From CAYRPN01 sp964426135 (GTDB taxonomy: Bacteria; Planctomycetota; Phycisphaerae; Phycisphaerales; Phycisphaeraceae): a stretch of DNA of 60,424 nucleotides. The DNA is taken from assembly GCA_964426135.1 (NCBI GenBank), contig CAYRPN010000022.1:1-60424 (forward strand). Direction: 5' to 3'. The stretch's first letter is position 1. Each line of letters opens with the position of its first letter. Positions 8,107 to 16,341 of this stretch are shown piece after piece. The notes beneath the pieces were generated by a model. That model did not search any database and was not told where the DNA came from. It was given only the letters and a program-made list of their open reading frames with translations. The translations under genes and the position numbers were made by a program.

Positions 8107-9378
8107 ATGTCGCAACATCCCGCTCCGCACGATGCCCTTTCCGTTCCAGCCATCGATGGCGCCCATCCATCGCGGCGCGGGTTCCTTCACGGCACAATGG
8201 CGGCGGGCGCTCTGATGGGCGGGCTGACGTTCACCTCGCCCGTCGGCGCTCAAACCGCTGACACCGAAGGCGCGGCATCTTCCCTCTTCAACGGCAGCGA
8301 CTTCGCCGGCTGGCGCATCGGCGACGAGTCAGCCCTGCCGAAAGCGCCGCCGGCGCAGTGGTCCGTGGACAACGGCGTGATCAAGGCGGGCGATGGCGGA
8401 GCAATGCTGGCATCGCAGTGGGATTACGAGGACTTCGAGTTCGAGTTCGAGTGGCGCGCCGCGGCTGAAACCTACAACGCCGACGTGTACGTCCGCAGCG
8501 GCCGCATGCTGGACGCCGACCCGATCCGGCTGGTCAAAGGCAACGACGGCGGACGACAGGAGAACGACCGCGGCGAGGGCGTCTACAACGCCGTCTCGAT
8601 CGGCGGCGGCGGCAGGAACCGCACGGCCGTTCCGCAGTTGCAGAAGCCCGTCGGTCAGTGGAACGCCTGGCGCATCCGCGCGGAAGCCGGAGTCCTCAAA
8701 CTCTGGTGCAACGGGCAGCAGGCGTGGAAGTGCGAGGACTACGTGCCGCTGCGGGGCTACCTGGGGTTTCGCGTCTTCAAGGGGCCGCTGGAGTTTCGCA
8801 ACCTGAAAATTCGCGAGCTGGGCTACCAGAGCCTGATGGACCTGACCGGCTGGGAAGGCAAGGAACTGCTGGGCATCGGCGGCAAAGGCGCGGTGCCTGA
8901 GAGCTGGAAGCAGGAAGGCGACCTGTGGATCTTCAAGGGCTCAGGCCCCAGCCTCGTCACCAAGAAGAATGACTACCGCGACTACCAGCTTCGCATGGAG
9001 TTCCTCTTCTCCGCGCCTGACCCGGCCAACACCAACACCGGCATCTACCTGCGCGGCATCCACCCGTGGCAGGCGGAAATCTGGCACCACAAATGGGGCT
9101 GCGGGCTGTGGGGCATGCGCCATGGCCAACCCGATCTGGGCAAGGCGGTGAGGCCGCTCGTGCGGATGGACAACCCGCCGGGCCACTGGAACTACATCGA
9201 CGTGCTGCTGGAGAACCACATCGTCACGGTCTGGCTTAACGGGCGCACCACGATCAACCGGTATGCGATCAAGAAGATCGACGCGCGGTTCCCCGACAGC
9301 GGCCCCATCGCCATCCAATCGCACGGCGACAACAAGGAGATACGGTTCCGCAACATGCGCATTAAGACGATCGCGTGA
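8107..9378 (+). CDS. Tandem DUF1080 protein with Tat signal
   Basis: This 423-residue protein has a twin-arginine signal (SRRGFLHGTMAAGALMGG, RR at residues 23-24). It carries two DUF1080 domains in a row: the first starts SSLFNGSDFAGWRIGD (about residues 58-235), the second SLMDLTGWEGKELLGIGG (about residues 240-420). The second keeps NTGIYLRGIHPWQAEIW, comparable to the NSGVQFRS region of the neighbouring single-domain protein. I chose ATG 8107 because it precedes a sensible Tat signal; the frame is open from 7984. It probably acts with the divergent DUF1080 protein on disaccharide-like substrates outside the cytoplasm. Confidence 0.85.
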   Translation: MSQHPAPHDALSVPAIDGAHPSRRGFLHGTMAAGALMGGLTFTSPVGAQTADTEGAASSLFNGSDFAGWRIGDESALPKAPPAQWSVDNGVIKAGDGGAMLASQWDYEDFEFEFEWRAAAETYNADVYVRSGRMLDADPIRLVKGNDGGRQENDRGEGVYNAVSIGGGGRNRTAVPQLQKPVGQWNAWRIRAEAGVLKLWCNGQQAWKCEDYVPLRGYLGFRVFKGPLEFRNLKIRELGYQSLMDLTGWEGKELLGIGGKGAVPESWKQEGDLWIFKGSGPSLVTKKNDYRDYQLRMEFLFSAPDPANTNTGIYLRGIHPWQAEIWHHKWGCGLWGMRHGQPDLGKAVRPLVRMDNPPGHWNYIDVLLENHIVTVWLNGRTTINRYAIKKIDARFPDSGPIAIQSHGDNKEIRFRNMRIKTIA

Positions 9379-9591
9379 GAACCGTTCGGTGAAATGGAGC
9401 GCTCGGCGCGCGGCGGGCACATGTCGCGCGCTCAGACTTCCCCTCCCTAGCTCAATTACGAGATGATCACACTCGCAACACCATCTCGACCGGCCAATTC
9501 GGACAGTCGCGTTTATTCCGTCAAAACGACCAGCGACCATCGTTGACCAATCATCCCGTGCGTCGATTCAACGCTGTGATGGCGGGCATTC

Positions 9592-9830
9592 TCAACTGTT
9601 CTTCTTCTGCGCCGCCTCCTTGAAGGGCGACTCCTTCCCGTAAGCCATGGGAAGGATGTTGTCGATATGTTCCTGGGCGTAATGCGGGCGTATTGCCATT
9701 TGTTCAATGGATGCAAAGCGCCGGACAGGCGGTCGGTCCGGGCGATGCGGAACGCTTTGAGACCGCCCCCACCTCCCTGTACTGGATTCGAACCAGGGAT
9801 CCGCCGGTTAACAGGAAGCTCGCTGTGGTT
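9592..9830 (-). other. Gene-free stretch with a gene-end remnant and a tRNA-like T-arm
   Basis: The 798 bases from 9379 to 10176 contain no convincing gene. On the minus strand a short open piece ending at 9592 reads MAIRPHYAQEHIDNILPMAY and looks like the C-terminus of a lost protein that I cannot identify. Just upstream, 9775-9830 contains CTGTTAACCGG and CCTGGTTCGAATCCAG, which resemble the anticodon loop (GTT) and T-arm of a tRNA-Asn. The acceptor and anticodon stems do not pair properly, so this is at best a remnant. Confidence 0.3.
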
Positions 9831-10086
9831 TGACGAATTCTGGGACAAGCTGTTGACGATTCCTAGCCGTTGGTCCTAAAGGGCCAACTGGGGAGGGGGG
9901 TTGTCGTAAGCATCTATCGGGTCCTAAATTACGTATGACTTCATCCGCCAAACATTCTTAGATTCAGCCGAATCCGCGAGGCCGGGTGAGGGCCTTCGCG
10001 CGGTTGGCGTGAGGTCACAACTGATCGTCAATCCGCAACATGAACCCTGCACGAGGTACGAAGCGAAAATGCGATCTGACGCACAA

Positions 10087-10166
10087 GGTTCATCGGCCCT
10101 CACCCCAGCCCTCTCCCGGAGGGAGAGGGGGCCGGAATCCAAGCCCCGGAAAAATTGGCACATCCC
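10087..10166 (+). repeat. Half-element B1 (CCCTCACCC/CCCTCTCCC family)
   Basis: A single copy of a unit containing CCCTCACCCCAGCCCTCTCC, a GGGAGAGGGG complement, and the tail CCCCGGAAAAATTGGCACA. The same unit, tail included, appears as the right arm of the inverted pair at 27154-27350, so B1 is one half of that larger palindrome. It lies 10 bases beyond the end of the HD-GYP gene. Confidence 0.75.
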
Positions 10167-10176
10167 TTCGCGCTGT

Positions 10177-11298
10177 TCACGGACCCGCCACGCCCAGATA
10201 CTGCTTCAGCGCCGCGACACAACTCGCATCCAACTGGTGCGGCGTCATGCGGTCGATGATTTCCAGCGCCGCGGCCACGCTCATGCCGGCGCGGTAGTGC
10301 CGGTTCTGGGTCAGGGCATCGAAAATGTCGGCGACGCAGAGCACGCGAGCCTCCAGCGGCAGCCCGTCGCCGCACAGACCGTCGGGATAGCCGCTGCCGT
10401 CGAGTTTCTCGTGATGGGCGGCGGCGAGGGCCGCCATGTGTTTGTAGGCATCCGTGAACTCGATCCGGCTCAGGATGGTGCGGGTGTGCGTGGCGTGTTG
10501 CTTCATCAGCTCGAACTCGCGCTCGTCCAGCCGGCCCGGCTTGGTCAGCACCGCTTCGGGCGTGCCGATCTTGCCCACGTCGTGCAGCAACCCCGCCACG
10601 CGGAACCACTGCTGCCTGGCACGGCTGAGCCCCAGAATCCGGGCGATGCTCATCGCGTAGTTGGCGACGTTGATCGAGTGAACCTGCGTGACCGGATCGC
10701 GGGCGTCCAGCGCGGCGGAGAATGCGCTGACGAAGCTGTGGAACTGTCGCTCCTGCGCCTGGTACAGCCGGGCGTTGTCGAGCGTGATGCTCACCTGCAC
10801 GGCGATCGCTTCGAGCAGGGCGCGGTCGTTGTCGTGGAACGCGCTGACGCGGCGGTCCATCACCTGCAGCACTCCGTCGCAGCGATCGGGCCGATGGCTC
10901 ACGGGCACGACGATCATCGAGCGCGGGACGTAGCCGGTGTTCTCCGCCACCTCGCGGGCAAAGAGCGGATGCTCGAATGTGTCGGGGATGTGCAGGGCCT
11001 GGCGCGTCTGAAAAACGTGGCCGGCGATGCCTGCGTCGTCGCAGATGCGAAGCTCCGTCGACCAGTGTTCCAGCCCCTGCGCCACGCGCGACCAGAGCTG
11101 TCCCCGCACCGCGTCGTGGACAAACAGCGTGGAGCGATCAGCGACGAAGGCGGCCGTCGTCTGCGTCATGATCTGCCGGATCAGTTCGTCGGGGTCGAGA
11201 ATGGTGCCGATCGCGCGGCTGACCTGCAGCAGCGTGTCCAGATGCCGGCGTTGAGTGGTTTGCGAGTCGATGAGGAGTTTCCGCGTAGGGTGCGTCAA
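10177..11298 (-). CDS. GAF-HD-GYP domain phosphodiesterase
   Basis: The protein has 373 residues, with a GAF sensor domain (about residues 20-178) followed by an HD-GYP domain. The metal-binding HD pair is at residues 239-240 (LLHDVGKIG) and the HHEKLDGSGYP signature at 295-305, the typical set for cyclic di-GMP phosphodiesterases of this class. The protein is probably cytosolic and lowers cyclic di-GMP in response to a ligand of the GAF domain. The only available start is TTG 11298, which lies inside the palindrome at 11283-11372; there is no later ATG, GTG or TTG before the GAF domain. Residues MTHPTRK are therefore encoded by the repeat, and no clear ribosome binding site is visible. It follows the pseudouridine synthase gene on the same strand. 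Confidence 0.88.
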   Translation of the reverse strand: MTHPTRKLLIDSQTTQRRHLDTLLQVSRAIGTILDPDELIRQIMTQTTAAFVADRSTLFVHDAVRGQLWSRVAQGLEHWSTELRICDDAGIAGHVFQTRQALHIPDTFEHPLFAREVAENTGYVPRSMIVVPVSHRPDRCDGVLQVMDRRVSAFHDNDRALLEAIAVQVSITLDNARLYQAQERQFHSFVSAFSAALDARDPVTQVHSINVANYAMSIARILGLSRARQQWFRVAGLLHDVGKIGTPEAVLTKPGRLDEREFELMKQHATHTRTILSRIEFTDAYKHMAALAAAHHEKLDGSGYPDGLCGDGLPLEARVLCVADIFDALTQNRHYRAGMSVAAALEIIDRMTPHQLDASCVAALKQYLGVAGP

Positions 11299-11372
11299 GT
11301 CCGCGCGGACGCACCATCTTGCATTTCCGTTGAGCGTGGTGCGTCCGCGCCGAGCCTTGACGCACCCTACGC
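11283..11372. repeat. Palindromic element C1
   Basis: The left arm, starting GCGTAGGGTGCGTCAAG at 11283, and the right arm, ending CTTGACGCACCCTACGC at 11372, are near-perfect inverted copies of about 34 bp around a short spacer. Each arm also contains CGCGCGGACGCACC or its complement. The same family is at 16203-16330 and 17975-18063. The element starts inside the HD-GYP gene and ends 24 bases from the stop of the pseudouridine synthase gene. Confidence 0.88.
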
Positions 11373-11396
11373 AAGTTCATCGGCATTGCGCACCGC

Positions 11397-12467
11397 TCAC
11401 TCGACCAGTCGCGCCATCTCGACGGGCATCGGCGATTCGAAGCGCAGCGGCTTGCCGGTGATCGGGTGGTTCAGCGCCAGGGTTGTCGCGTGCAGCGCCA
11501 GCCGCCTGGCGCGCCAGCGCGGATGGTGGGCCAGTTCAGGGCGATAGCGCGAATCACCGAGCACGGGATGGCCCGCTTCGGCGAAGTGGACGCGAATCTG
11601 GTTGCGGCGTCCCGTCTCCAGTTGCACGCGCACCAGCGTGAAACCGTCGAGCGCGCGGATCACCTTGTAGTGCGTGATCGCCAGTTGCGTCTTGCCATCG
11701 CCGGCGCGCCGGCCATCACTGCCGCGCCGGCCATCACTGCCGGGCCGGCCCTTGGCGCCGCGCCGCGGCTTGGGCGCTTCGTCGTCTGCCGCCTCCTCGT
11801 CGTCGATGCGGACGGAGTAGCGATCCAGGTTGTCCGCCGTCGCAAGATGGCTCTTGAAGGTGCCTTCCTTGCTTTTCATTTCGCCGGCGACGATGGCGAG
11901 ATACTGCCGCTGCGGTTTGCGGTCCTCGAACTGCTCGCGAATGAGGTCGGCCATCTGCCTGGTTTTCCCGAAGACGAGCAGGCCGGAGACTTCGCGGTCC
12001 AGCCGGTGACACGCGAACGCCTTGTTGCGGGCATGGCCCTTGGTCAGCCGCAGCGAGATGCGCTCCAGCAGCGAATCGCGCGGCCCGCCGCCGCCGCCGC
12101 CGGGCGCGGGCACCGACAGGATCCCCGCCGCCTTCTCCACCACCAGCAGGTAGGCGTCCTCGAACAGAACCTTGAAATATTTGTCCTCCGGCGTCTTCAC
12201 CGTCTCGTGGTAACGCCGGTTCGGATCGAAGTTCACCTCGATGACATCGCCCCCGGCGACGCGGCGAAACGTGTCCTTGCAGGCAAGCCCGTTCACCGTC
12301 ACGCAGCCATGATCGAACAGCCCGCGAATCTGCCGGCGCGGCAACTGCGCGATGGACTGCACGACCAGATCGGCGCGGCCGGCCTGGTCGGGGGTGACGG
12401 TGTGGGTCTTGTGAATCGGTTGCACGGGCGGCTCGCGGAAAAAGTGGCGAGCGGACTTGTAGCACAT
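11397..12467 (-). CDS. RluA/RluD-family pseudouridine synthase
   Basis: This 356-residue protein has an S4-like RNA-binding domain at the N-terminus (about residues 25-90) and a RluA-type catalytic domain. The catalytic aspartate is D157 in HRLDREVSG (154-162); GRRNQIRVHFAEAGHPVLGD is the other conserved segment. It should convert uridines to pseudouridine in ribosomal RNA or tRNA; the target cannot be told. An unusual acidic-then-basic insert at residues 224-259 (repeats of GSDGRR) interrupts the catalytic domain. It is encoded by a short tandem DNA repeat around 11695-11760 and may be a flexible surface loop. The start is ATG 12467. Palindromes flank both ends of the gene. Confidence 0.88.
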   Translation of the reverse strand: MCYKSARHFFREPPVQPIHKTHTVTPDQAGRADLVVQSIAQLPRRQIRGLFDHGCVTVNGLACKDTFRRVAGGDVIEVNFDPNRRYHETVKTPEDKYFKVLFEDAYLLVVEKAAGILSVPAPGGGGGGPRDSLLERISLRLTKGHARNKAFACHRLDREVSGLLVFGKTRQMADLIREQFEDRKPQRQYLAIVAGEMKSKEGTFKSHLATADNLDRYSVRIDDEEAADDEAPKPRRGAKGRPGSDGRRGSDGRRAGDGKTQLAITHYKVIRALDGFTLVRVQLETGRRNQIRVHFAEAGHPVLGDSRYRPELAHHPRWRARRLALHATTLALNHPITGKPLRFESPMPVEMARLVE

Positions 12468-12520
12468 GCCGCGCGATGTGTCGAAAGCAGATGAACAATC
12501 CGCGAGGCCCGCGGCTCAGG

Positions 12521-12711
12521 AATCGGAGCGAAACAATTTCCCGATTTGCAAGGTTCGAACTCCCCTCCCTTTCAGGGAGGGGCAGGGGGAGGGTCGGGGA
12601 AACAGCCTGATTTCATGCACAATCATGCAGTGCGCCTGACCCTCCCCTAACCCCTCCCTCAGAGGGAGGGGAATCGGAAACGGCCAAGTCGGGAAGTTAT
12701 TTCGGTCGCGA
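12521..12711. repeat. Palindromic element A2 with E-type outer arms
   Basis: The core (12561-12671) is the same as in A1. Outside it, the right arm contains CGGGAAGTTATTTCGGTCGCG (12690-12710; this motif is called E here) and the left arm a diverged inverted copy (GCGAAACAATTTCCCG, from 12528). The element ends four bases before the stop of the prepilin-like gene at 12715. Confidence 0.8.
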
Positions 12712-12714
12712 TCT

Positions 12715-13563
12715 TCAGTGCCCGTTCGTCGTGTCCGGGGCATTCCAGAGGCGGTTGCGCGTGCCGATCGCTTTCTCCGCAGCGTACGCGCCGAACTGCA
12801 TCCACTCGCAGTGGCCGTCGACCGCCACCAGCGTGCCGCCCTGTTGATGCCAGACGGTGGAAATGCCCTCGTCAGGATGATTGGCGCCATCCCACCACCA
12901 GCCGGCCTGGAGCACGAAAGGATCGACTTCCCAGAACAGGAAATCGCCGGAGCGGAACTGGGAGCGGCGGAAGGTCAGCGCCGACCCGTACCCGCACGCC
13001 GACCCGTTCATGTTGTAACTGCTGATCTGCCCGGACAAAATGGGCCACGGCGGTGTGTCCTTCGGGCAACGGTAAATCTGGCGATTGTTGTGGTACTTGA
13101 AAATCAGACCGGTGTCGAGCAGATTCGGCGTCCATTCCGAGTCCAGATCCCACGTGTCGTTGTTCTTGTTCCAGTACATCCAGCCGCCGCCCTTCCAACC
13201 GCCGTCGAGATCCTGGCCCCAGCCGCCCCAGTTGGGGAAAGGCAGGAAGCCGTTGTTGTCGTTGCAATAGGCGTGCGTGGAAAGCATGATCTGCCGCAGG
13301 TTCGTTTCGCACACCACGGCATGAACCGGGTCGCGGGCGCCGGCATACGCGGAGAGCAGCAGCGACATCACAATCACAATGATGGCGATCACCGCAAGCA
13401 TTTCAGGGACGGTGAAAGCGCGACGAGCCGATTGCCCCGCCTGTGGGGGATGTGGGAAGAAAGATTGGCCATGGGTGGTGACGAACCGTGAGGCGGGAAG
13501 CCTGAAGAACCTATCGGGACGAGAAACCCACCGCCGCAGGCAGTGAGGTACCCATCTTTGCAA
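12715..13563 (-). CDS. Prepilin-like protein
   Basis: The protein has 282 residues with a prepilin-type motif (RRAFTVPEMLAVIAIIVIVM) unusually far from the start, near residue 48. The globular domain has Cys-containing loops (IYRCPKD) and a C-terminal VDGHCEWM segment, as in other planctomycete pseudopilin-like proteins. In this frame I see no ATG before the motif; TTG 13563 is the only credible start. The leader is therefore long, or the true start is a rare codon closer to RRAF. V replaces the usual L in FTLVE. It lies between ccsA and the pseudouridine synthase gene on the same strand. Confidence 0.75.
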   Translation of the reverse strand: MQRWVPHCLRRWVSRPDRFFRLPASRFVTTHGQSFFPHPPQAGQSARRAFTVPEMLAVIAIIVIVMSLLLSAYAGARDPVHAVVCETNLRQIMLSTHAYCNDNNGFLPFPNWGGWGQDLDGGWKGGGWMYWNKNNDTWDLDSEWTPNLLDTGLIFKYHNNRQIYRCPKDTPPWPILSGQISSYNMNGSACGYGSALTFRRSQFRSGDFLFWEVDPFVLQAGWWWDGANHPDEGISTVWHQQGGTLVAVDGHCEWMQFGAYAAEKAIGTRNRLWNAPDTTNGH

Positions 13564-13659
13564 ATGATAGCAGGATCTCTAACTCAAATCCGGCCAGGTG
13601 CGAATGAGGAAAACACCGGCTCCCATGAGCTCCCTTACCGGTCTCGGGTGTGTGACGCC

Positions 13660-13824
13660 TTATGCGAGTCGAATTCCCCTCCCTCTTAGGGAGGGGCTAG
13701 GGGAGGGTCGGGCGAACTGCGTCCTTGTGTCTGTATTTGAACTGGTGCCCCACGGAGTCCGTCGGCCCGACCCTCCCCCTGCCCCTCCCTAAAAGGGAGG
13801 GGAGTTCGATTCGGCCCGCATTAG
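13660..13824. repeat. Palindromic element A3
   Basis: This is a core of the A family (13676-13804) with a different central spacer. The inverted flanks include GCGAGTCGAATTCCCC on the left and GGGGAGTTCGATTCGG on the right. It lies just beyond the end of ccsA (13847). Confidence 0.8.
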
Positions 13825-13846
13825 ATGTCACGGCCCCGGCTTCTGG

Positions 13847-16189
13847 TCACCCGCCATACGCCAGCAGGAACAGGGACATCATCAGCATCAGCCCGACCGC
13901 GGCGGTGACCAGGCCGGGCATGCGGCTGGGCGGCTGCTGGCTCGATTCATTGAAGCTGCGCCAGAACTTGGTGGGCACCAGTCCGATCGCCATGAGCACG
14001 AGCTGCGTCGCGATGAAGACGAGGATCCAGAACACCGCCTGTTCCATGAAGCCGTAGGAATGCAGGCCGGCGCCGAGCTGGTTGGTGCCGAACCACGACC
14101 AGGTGGTGACGATGTTGCCGAAGATGGCGAGGTTGGCGACGCCGCGCGCCTGCACCATGCCGCCCCAGCGGGCGTGCAGGATCAGGGCGTTCCAGATGAC
14201 GATCATCAGGGCGCCGTTTTCCTTGGGATCCCATCCCCAGAACCGGCCCCAGCTCTGGTCGGCCCAGATGCCGCCGAGCACGGTGCCGATGAAGCTGAAG
14301 AGCATGGCGAAGCAGATCACGCCATAGATCATGCCCGCCAGGGTCTTGCGCGTTTCCTTGTCCAGGGCGTCGGTGAAGACGCCGCCGATGATGAAGACCA
14401 CCGCGAACACGCCGGCCAGGTACGTCGCCGCGTAGCCCAGCGTCACCGTCGTCACATGCGTCGCCAGCCAGAAGTTGGTGTCGAGCACCGCCTGCTGCAT
14501 TTCCAGCGTGTCGCCGTCGGCCCGCAGGTGGTGGGCGATGATGCCGGTGATGAATCCGATCATCGCCGTGGCCGCCGAGCCCACGCCCAGCTTGGTGATC
14601 CACTCGATGATCAGCGCCAGAATCAGCACGCCCCATCCGATGAAAATCGCCGAGGCGTACAGGTTCGTCACCGGCGGGCGGCCTTGCAGATACATGCGGG
14701 CGATCAGGCCATACGTGTGCATGATCAGGAGGAAAATCAGCGTGGCGAACGCCGCCTTGCGCAGCGACCGCGCCCAATCGGGCTTGTGCCAGATCAGCCA
14801 GGACACGAGTACGACGAGGAACACCATCACATACAGCACGGTCAGGTGATAGAAGACATCGAAGCGGTTGAAGAAGGTTTCATAGCTGGCGCGGGCGGCG
14901 TCGGGTTCGAGCCGCTTGGCGAAGCGTTCGTTGTAAGCGCGGACGCCCTCGTTGAACTCGCCGACTTCGCCGTCGCCGTAGGCCTGGAGGAACTTGCCGA
15001 TGGCGATGACGTCGGCACTGCGCTGGCCCGTGTTCTGCACCTCGCGCACCGCGTCGCGCAGCGTCTTCCAGTTGTCCGCCTTCTCCCCTTCCAGCGGCGG
15101 CAGCCAGTACGGTTGACCCCACTGCGCCAGCACCATGTAGCGCGTCAGATGCTCCGCCAGATCGGTGACGGCTTTCTCGAAGTCGTCGCGGTCCTTCGGC
15201 CCCTTGCGATGCGCCAGGTTCGCCTCGCGATCCAGCTCGCTGATCTTGTCGCGGAACTCGTCGGCTGCGTAGCGGTAGGAGCCGGGCCGCTCCTTCAGGT
15301 TCAACAGTTGCAGCACGCGCGGATGCTCGATGCGGAAGATGCGGTGCACCTCGGCTTTTTCGCGGTTGGCGACGACATCGAGCAGCCAGACCAGCGCGGG
15401 CACTTCCGCCCGGCTCGATGCCTTGACCAGCTTCGGAAAAGCGGCGCTGAGAAGCTGACGGTTGAAATCGATGATCTCGGGCCGGGTCGCGGGCCGCTTC
15501 GGTTTCAACTGGGCGGCGCGATCGCGTTTGTCCCAGTCCGTGAGACGGGCGGTCAGCTGCTTCTGATCGTCGTCGAGCTTGAACTCACCCCAGTTCGCGG
15601 CGACAAAGAAACGCACGGCGACGCCGGCGGCAGCCGGGGCATCGGCGTGCTCCTCGGCGTGGCTGATCCGGCCTTCGTCATCCAGCACGCGGTTCAGCGC
15701 GTTGAGCATGCGCAGCTTCCGCTGGCTGCGGGCGTCGGCGTGCTGACGGCGAATCAGGTTCTTGCCCGCCTCGTCGGGCGCCTTGGCGATGTCGCCGGCC
15801 AGTTGCTCCGCGTCGGCTTTCTCGTCGAACGCCGCTTCCTGCGTGAACAGCTCGCGCTCCTTGGCGTCGAACAGCGACCAGATGTGCGATGCGGGCGTGC
15901 CGGGAGCGCCTTGGCTCTTGCCGCCCTCCACCAGCGCCGCCGCCAGCGCGTTGTAATCCTTCACCTGATCCCACGTCAGCCAGTCGCTGCGGAAAGCGTA
16001 CATCTTGCTGATGACCAGCAGGTTGTTGCGGGCCACCGAGTCCAGGGGCTGCACCCGGCCGTCCAGCGACACCGCGATGCGCGACGCTTCCTTCAGATTG
16101 AACGGATAGCTGACCGAGCGCGGCATCGCCTTGCTGGCGAGATAGCCCGCCGCCAGCACCAGCATGATGATCCAGAAATTGCGCTTCAT
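13847..16189 (-). CDS. ccsA: Cytochrome c biogenesis protein CcsA (ResC) with large N-terminal domain
   Basis: This membrane protein has 780 residues. After one N-terminal membrane segment it has a large hydrophilic region (about residues 30-440), then a bundle of membrane helices. The haem-handling signature is WGRFWGWDPKENGALMIV, the tryptophan-rich WWD-type motif of CcsA/CcmF/CcmC. With ResB it forms the system II haem lyase, which carries haem across the membrane and attaches it to CXXCH motifs of c-type cytochromes. The length is about twice that of simple CcsA proteins because of the N-terminal domain, which begins RIAVSLDGRVQPLDSVARNN. It follows resB on the same strand, separated by palindrome C2. 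Confidence 0.9.
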   Translation of the reverse strand: MKRNFWIIMLVLAAGYLASKAMPRSVSYPFNLKEASRIAVSLDGRVQPLDSVARNNLLVISKMYAFRSDWLTWDQVKDYNALAAALVEGGKSQGAPGTPASHIWSLFDAKERELFTQEAAFDEKADAEQLAGDIAKAPDEAGKNLIRRQHADARSQRKLRMLNALNRVLDDEGRISHAEEHADAPAAAGVAVRFFVAANWGEFKLDDDQKQLTARLTDWDKRDRAAQLKPKRPATRPEIIDFNRQLLSAAFPKLVKASSRAEVPALVWLLDVVANREKAEVHRIFRIEHPRVLQLLNLKERPGSYRYAADEFRDKISELDREANLAHRKGPKDRDDFEKAVTDLAEHLTRYMVLAQWGQPYWLPPLEGEKADNWKTLRDAVREVQNTGQRSADVIAIGKFLQAYGDGEVGEFNEGVRAYNERFAKRLEPDAARASYETFFNRFDVFYHLTVLYVMVFLVVLVSWLIWHKPDWARSLRKAAFATLIFLLIMHTYGLIARMYLQGRPPVTNLYASAIFIGWGVLILALIIEWITKLGVGSAATAMIGFITGIIAHHLRADGDTLEMQQAVLDTNFWLATHVTTVTLGYAATYLAGVFAVVFIIGGVFTDALDKETRKTLAGMIYGVICFAMLFSFIGTVLGGIWADQSWGRFWGWDPKENGALMIVIWNALILHARWGGMVQARGVANLAIFGNIVTTWSWFGTNQLGAGLHSYGFMEQAVFWILVFIATQLVLMAIGLVPTKFWRSFNESSQQPPSRMPGLVTAAVGLMLMMSLFLLAYGG

Positions 16190-16202
16190 GGGAATGCTCC
16201 GT

Positions 16203-16330
16203 CGTAGGGTGCGTCAAGTCCGCGCGGACGCACCATATTGTGTCTCCAATCCATTCGGTAGGTCAGCGTCCTTCGCGGTGCGTTCCGTTCCTCGCGGTGC
16301 GTCCGCGCCGAGCCTTGACGCACCCTACGC
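16203..16330. repeat. Palindromic element C2
   Basis: This is the second member of the CGTAGGGTGCGTCAAG family, with a longer spacer (about 56 bp). It fills almost the whole 152-base gap between ccsA and resB, starting 13 bases above the ccsA ATG and ending 11 bases from the resB stop. Confidence 0.88.
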
Positions 16331-16341
16331 CGACGTCACAC

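Noticed and set aside
9781..9835. Complete tRNA-Asn gene
   Set aside because: T-loop and anticodon-loop-like sequences are present, but the anticodon stem and acceptor stem do not pair.
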